From an uncultured Maribacter sp. (GTDB lineage Bacteria; Bacteroidota; Bacteroidia; Flavobacteriales; Flavobacteriaceae), in NCBI RefSeq assembly GCF_947496775.1, contig NZ_CANMDU010000004.1, positions 154,426-218,425 of the forward strand: a DNA stretch of 64,000 nt. Direction: 5' to 3'. The first letter of the stretch is position 1, and every line of letters begins with the position of its first letter. The notes under the pieces are model-generated. The model saw only the letters and a program-made list of their open reading frames with translations. It had not been told where the DNA came from and did not search any database. Both the position numbers and the translations under genes were made by a program. Positions 61,640 through 64,000 of the stretch are shown here, one piece after another.

Positions 61640-63538
61640 ATGAGTGATGCCATTAAACATGAATGCGGAATTTCTGTAATACGACTACTAAAACCCCTAG
61701 AATATTATAAAGAAAAATACGGCACTGCATTTTATGGTGTAAACAAAATGTATCTAATGATGGAGAAACAGCACAATCGGGGGCAAGACGGTGCAGGTTT
61801 AGCCAGTATAAAGTTAGATATGGATGCCGGAGAAAGATACATGAGTAGAGTTCGTTCTGCGGAACAACTACCTATCCAAGACATTTTTGCGCAAATCAAT
61901 AACAGAATTAATACCGCTTTTGCAGAAAACCCTGAGTACATTGACAATGTAGAATTACAAAAAAAGAACATTCCGTATATAGGAGAATTATTATTAGGTC
62001 ATGTTCGTTATGGTACCTTTGGAAAGAACAGTATAGAAAGTGTTCACCCTTTTTTAAGACAAAACAACTGGATGCACCGTAACTTAATTGTTGCTGGTAA
62101 TTTTAACATGACTAACGTTCATGAGCTTTTTGATAATCTTGTGCAAATTGGTCAGCATCCAAAAGAAATGGCAGATACTGTTACTGTTATGGAAAAAATT
62201 GGCCATTTCTTAGATGACGCTGTAGCTAAACTCTACAAGCAAATTAAAAAGGAAGGATACACAAAAAGAGAAGCTTCTAAACTAATTGCGGAACGCTTAA
62301 AAGTATCGAAAATTCTTAAGCGGGCTGCCAAAAATTTTGATGGTGGCTATGCTATGGCCGGACTTTTAGGGCATGGAGATGCTTTTGTATTAAGAGACCC
62401 TGGAGGCATTAGACCAGCATATTATTATAAAGATGATGAAGTTGTTGTTGTAGCCTCGGAAAGACCTGTTATACAAACCGTGTTTAATGTGCCATATGAA
62501 TCTGTGCAAGAAATAGATCCAGGACATGCGCTTATTATTAAGAAAAGTGGTAGTACTTCTATTAAAGAAATATTAGAACCTACGGAAAGAAAAGCATGTT
62601 CTTTTGAACGTATTTATTTTTCTAGAGGAAGTGATAAAGAAATATACCAAGAAAGAAAAGAGCTTGGTAAATTACTTTTTCCTCAAATTCTTGATGCCAT
62701 AGACCACGATATCAAAAAAACTGTTTTTTCTTATATACCAAATACTGCAGAGACTTCTTTCTTTGGTATGGTCAAAGAGGCTCAAAACTATTTAAATAAG
62801 AAAAAAGAAGAACAGATTCTATCCATTGGTTCTAAAATTACAAGTGAAGAACTACATGAAATATTAAAAATTCGTCCTAGAATAGAAAAAGTTGCTATTA
62901 AAGATGCTAAACTAAGAACTTTTATTACACAAGATAGTAGTAGGGATGATTTAGTAGCTCATGTATACGACATATCCTATGGGTCTGTAGATAAGGACGA
63001 TAATCTTGTGATTATAGATGATAGTATTGTTCGGGGAACTACTCTTAAGAAAAGTATCCTTAAAATTTTAGATCGCTTAGAGCCTAAGAAAATTATAGTT
63101 GTATCCTCAGCTCCGCAAATTAGATACCCTGATTGTTACGGAATTGATATGGCCAAGCTAGAAGATTTTATTGCTTTTAGAGCTGCCCTAGATTTACATA
63201 AGGATAATAATACTATGCATCTTGTAGAAGAAATATATAAGAAATGTAAAAATCAATTATCTACAGACGATAAAGATGTTGTAAATTATGTGAAAGAGTT
63301 CTACAAACCTTTTACAGCGGAACAAATATCCATTAAAATTGGAGAACTTTTAAGCCCAAAAGATATAAGAGCTGAAGTTCAAATAATATATCAAAATATA
63401 GAAGGGTTACACCAAGCTTGTCCTAAAAACCTGGGCGATTGGTATTTTACAGGTAACTACCCCACACCAGGAGGGAATAGGGTTGTAAATAAAGCATTTA
63501 TAAACTTTTACGAAGGAAAAAACGAAAGAGCCTATTAA
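61640..63538 (+). CDS. purF: Amidophosphoribosyltransferase (long form)
   Basis: This 632-residue enzyme makes phosphoribosylamine from PRPP and glutamine, the first committed step of purine synthesis. The Ntn nucleophile is Cys9 (HECGISV), reached by removing eight residues. The glutaminase domain contains HNRGQDGAG and LLGHVRYGTFG, and the PRPP-binding motif is VIIDDSIVRGTTL in the C-terminal half. It is longer than the roughly 500-residue E. coli enzyme because of insertions and a C-terminal extension (about 560-632), as in other Bacteroidota. It starts 17 bases after the terminator, so its promoter must lie within or just upstream of it. Confidence 0.93.
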   Translation: MSDAIKHECGISVIRLLKPLEYYKEKYGTAFYGVNKMYLMMEKQHNRGQDGAGLASIKLDMDAGERYMSRVRSAEQLPIQDIFAQINNRINTAFAENPEYIDNVELQKKNIPYIGELLLGHVRYGTFGKNSIESVHPFLRQNNWMHRNLIVAGNFNMTNVHELFDNLVQIGQHPKEMADTVTVMEKIGHFLDDAVAKLYKQIKKEGYTKREASKLIAERLKVSKILKRAAKNFDGGYAMAGLLGHGDAFVLRDPGGIRPAYYYKDDEVVVVASERPVIQTVFNVPYESVQEIDPGHALIIKKSGSTSIKEILEPTERKACSFERIYFSRGSDKEIYQERKELGKLLFPQILDAIDHDIKKTVFSYIPNTAETSFFGMVKEAQNYLNKKKEEQILSIGSKITSEELHEILKIRPRIEKVAIKDAKLRTFITQDSSRDDLVAHVYDISYGSVDKDDNLVIIDDSIVRGTTLKKSILKILDRLEPKKIIVVSSAPQIRYPDCYGIDMAKLEDFIAFRAALDLHKDNNTMHLVEEIYKKCKNQLSTDDKDVVNYVKEFYKPFTAEQISIKIGELLSPKDIRAEVQIIYQNIEGLHQACPKNLGDWYFTGNYPTPGGNRVVNKAFINFYEGKNERAY

Positions 63539-63544
63539 TAATTC

Positions 63545-63582
63545 TATCGATGAAATGCATATTATAGTGTATTTCATCGATA
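63545..63582. other. Stem-loop directly after purF
   Basis: TATCGATGAAAT and ATTTCATCGATA are perfect 12-base arms around a 14-base loop, six bases after the purF stop. No T-run follows on either strand, so it may stabilise the purF mRNA end rather than terminate transcription. Confidence 0.6.
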
Positions 63583-63611
63583 AAACCTACCTTTTAACGG
63601 CATTATAGTCT

Positions 63612-63638
63612 TTGTCCTATAACACAAGGCTATTTTAG
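63612..63638 (+). promoter_or_regulatory. Promoter-like sequence of the first small-RNA unit
   Basis: TTG (63612-63614), a 16-base spacer and TATTTTAG (63631-63638, one mismatch to TAnnTTTG) lie upstream of the conserved segment. The conserved segment begins six bases after the -10, the same distance as in the second unit. An alternative -10, TAGACTTG, at 63636 directly abuts the segment. Confidence 0.4.
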
Positions 63639-63643
63639 ACTTG

Positions 63644-63716
63644 CCATAGCATAAGTAGGTTAAGTTCATGGTAAGATTTGGGGCAAAAAAGGTGGAGTTA
63701 CTACTCCGCCTTTTTT
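63644..63716 (+). ncRNA. Candidate small RNA, copy 1
   Basis: A 40-base segment at 63644-63683 recurs without mismatch at 63845-63884. In this copy it is followed directly by an intrinsic terminator: GGTGGAGT and ACTCCGCC arms (one wobble pair) flanked by an A-run and six Ts. No open reading frame fits the unit. The segment contains a CCAT/ATGG pair that could close a small stem. The predicted transcript is about 73 bases. I do not recognise the family; comparison with the Flavo-1 RNA and 6S RNA families would be informative. Confidence 0.6.
63685..63716 (+). terminator. Intrinsic terminator of small RNA copy 1
   Basis: The GC-rich stem GGTGGAGT/ACTCCGCC has a four-base loop and is preceded by six As and followed by six Ts, typical of a strong Rho-independent terminator. 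Its sequence differs from that of copy 2, although the 40 bases before it are identical. Confidence 0.85.
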
Positions 63717-63810
63717 ATTTGATACATTCTTATAGTATCCTAATACGTATATCCTATTTTTAAACTTTACACCTTTTAACCAATCTATACGTAGTTCAAC
63801 TAATAGCTTT

Positions 63811-63839
63811 TTGTAGCATATATAAAGGATATACCTTTG
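63811..63839 (+). promoter_or_regulatory. Promoter of the second small-RNA unit
   Basis: TTG (63811-63813), an 18-base spacer and TACCTTTG (63832-63839) match the Bacteroidota promoter consensus TTG/TAnnTTTG exactly. The conserved 40-base segment starts six bases past the -10, where transcription is expected to begin. No gene start follows. Confidence 0.65.
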
Positions 63840-63844
63840 CAGAA

Positions 63845-63911
63845 CCATAGCATAAGTAGGTTAAGTTCATGGTAAGATTTGGGGAAAAGACGGGACAATG
63901 TTCCGTCTTTT
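63845..63911 (+). ncRNA. Candidate small RNA, copy 2
   Basis: This unit has a consensus promoter (63811-63839), the same 40-base segment as copy 1 (63845-63884), and its own terminator with arms AAAAGACGG and CCGTCTTTT (63885-63911), followed by T-rich sequence. The predicted transcript is about 67 bases and has no coding potential that I can see. The sequences upstream of the segment differ in the two copies, except for the promoter elements, and the terminator stems are unrelated, so the 40 bases appear to be under selection. Confidence 0.65.
63885..63911 (+). terminator. Intrinsic terminator of small RNA copy 2
   Basis: AAAAGACGG and CCGTCTTTT pair over nine bases, extended by a G-T and an A-T pair, around a short loop. 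The T-rich ATTTTTTAT follows. The last 89 bases of the window show nothing further that I recognise. Confidence 0.8.
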
Positions 63912-64000
63912 ATTTTTTATGCATTCTACAAAATAGAACTGCCAAATAACCAAACATAATTACCACCTAAAGTTCCAAAACAGCACTTTAACTAAAGTTA

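Noticed and set aside
63666..63848. A 60-residue minus-strand ORF between the two small-RNA units.
   Set aside because: It covers the terminator of copy 1 and the promoter of copy 2, and its composition looks random.

Overview
The window looks like chromosomal DNA of a marine-type Flavobacteriaceae bacterium (Bacteroidota). The base composition is AT-rich. Promoter-like sites follow the phylum's -10 consensus TAnnTTTG, Shine-Dalgarno sequences are mostly absent, and several gene sets are typical of the group: acpP-fabF-rnc-IPExxxVDY-pyk, the moxR/BatA-E operon, SPFH-GYF with a zinc-ribbon partner, and long-form PurF. I cannot name a genus from sequence alone. I recognised no tRNA, rRNA, CRISPR array, transposase or integrase.

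Bases 1-10,300 are an accessory block of mostly single plus-strand genes: a partial AraC regulator, a membrane-SRPBCC protein, a WYL regulator with a lipoprotein, a DUF6194 protein, a CPBP protease, NTF2-like proteins, a MarR regulator with an NmrA-like reductase, an ECF-type sigma factor, a beta-barrel protein, a small Cys-rich protein and a decayed DUF2314 gene. Four related intergenic elements (1721-1906, 3556-3638, 6818-7003 and a partial one at 9613-9694), all in the same orientation, divide the block. Three have asymmetric inverted ends that resemble integron attC sites, which makes the block look like a cassette array. The MarR gene has near-identical palindromic operators before and after it, the second in front of the NmrA gene.

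Bases 10,300-35,200 are mostly core and envelope functions: PBP1C and a giant alpha-2-macroglobulin lipoprotein (separated here by cvpA and a hypothetical gene on the other strand), a CAP lipoprotein, 3-hydroxyanthranilate dioxygenase, DUF1304, an ALDH7-type dehydrogenase, an OmpA plus helix-hairpin-helix pair, an acyl-ACP desaturase, a phosphoesterase with a zinc-ribbon protein and an SPFH-GYF protein, a class II ribonucleotide reductase, a fructokinase, an AlbA_2 protein and a short-chain dehydrogenase.

Bases 35,400-44,600 hold the eight-gene MoxR-DUF58-Bat operon. Bases 45,000-49,300 hold a beta-carbonic anhydrase between two SulP anion transporters, which suggests bicarbonate uptake and interconversion. 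They are followed by pheS, a CYTH protein, dinB and a minus-strand group made of a cupredoxin-like protein, an AhpD/CMD protein, a 51-residue His/Cys-rich peptide and an AraC regulator.

Bases 54,800-63,540 are core metabolism. The minus strand carries acpP, fabF, rnc, an IPExxxVDY gene and pyk; the plus strand carries purN, an RNase H, a PfkB kinase and purF. Downstream of purF are two tandem units, each with a promoter-like sequence, the same 40-base segment and its own intrinsic terminator but no ORF. They look like a duplicated small-RNA gene and, with the attC-like elements, are the most interesting non-coding signals here.
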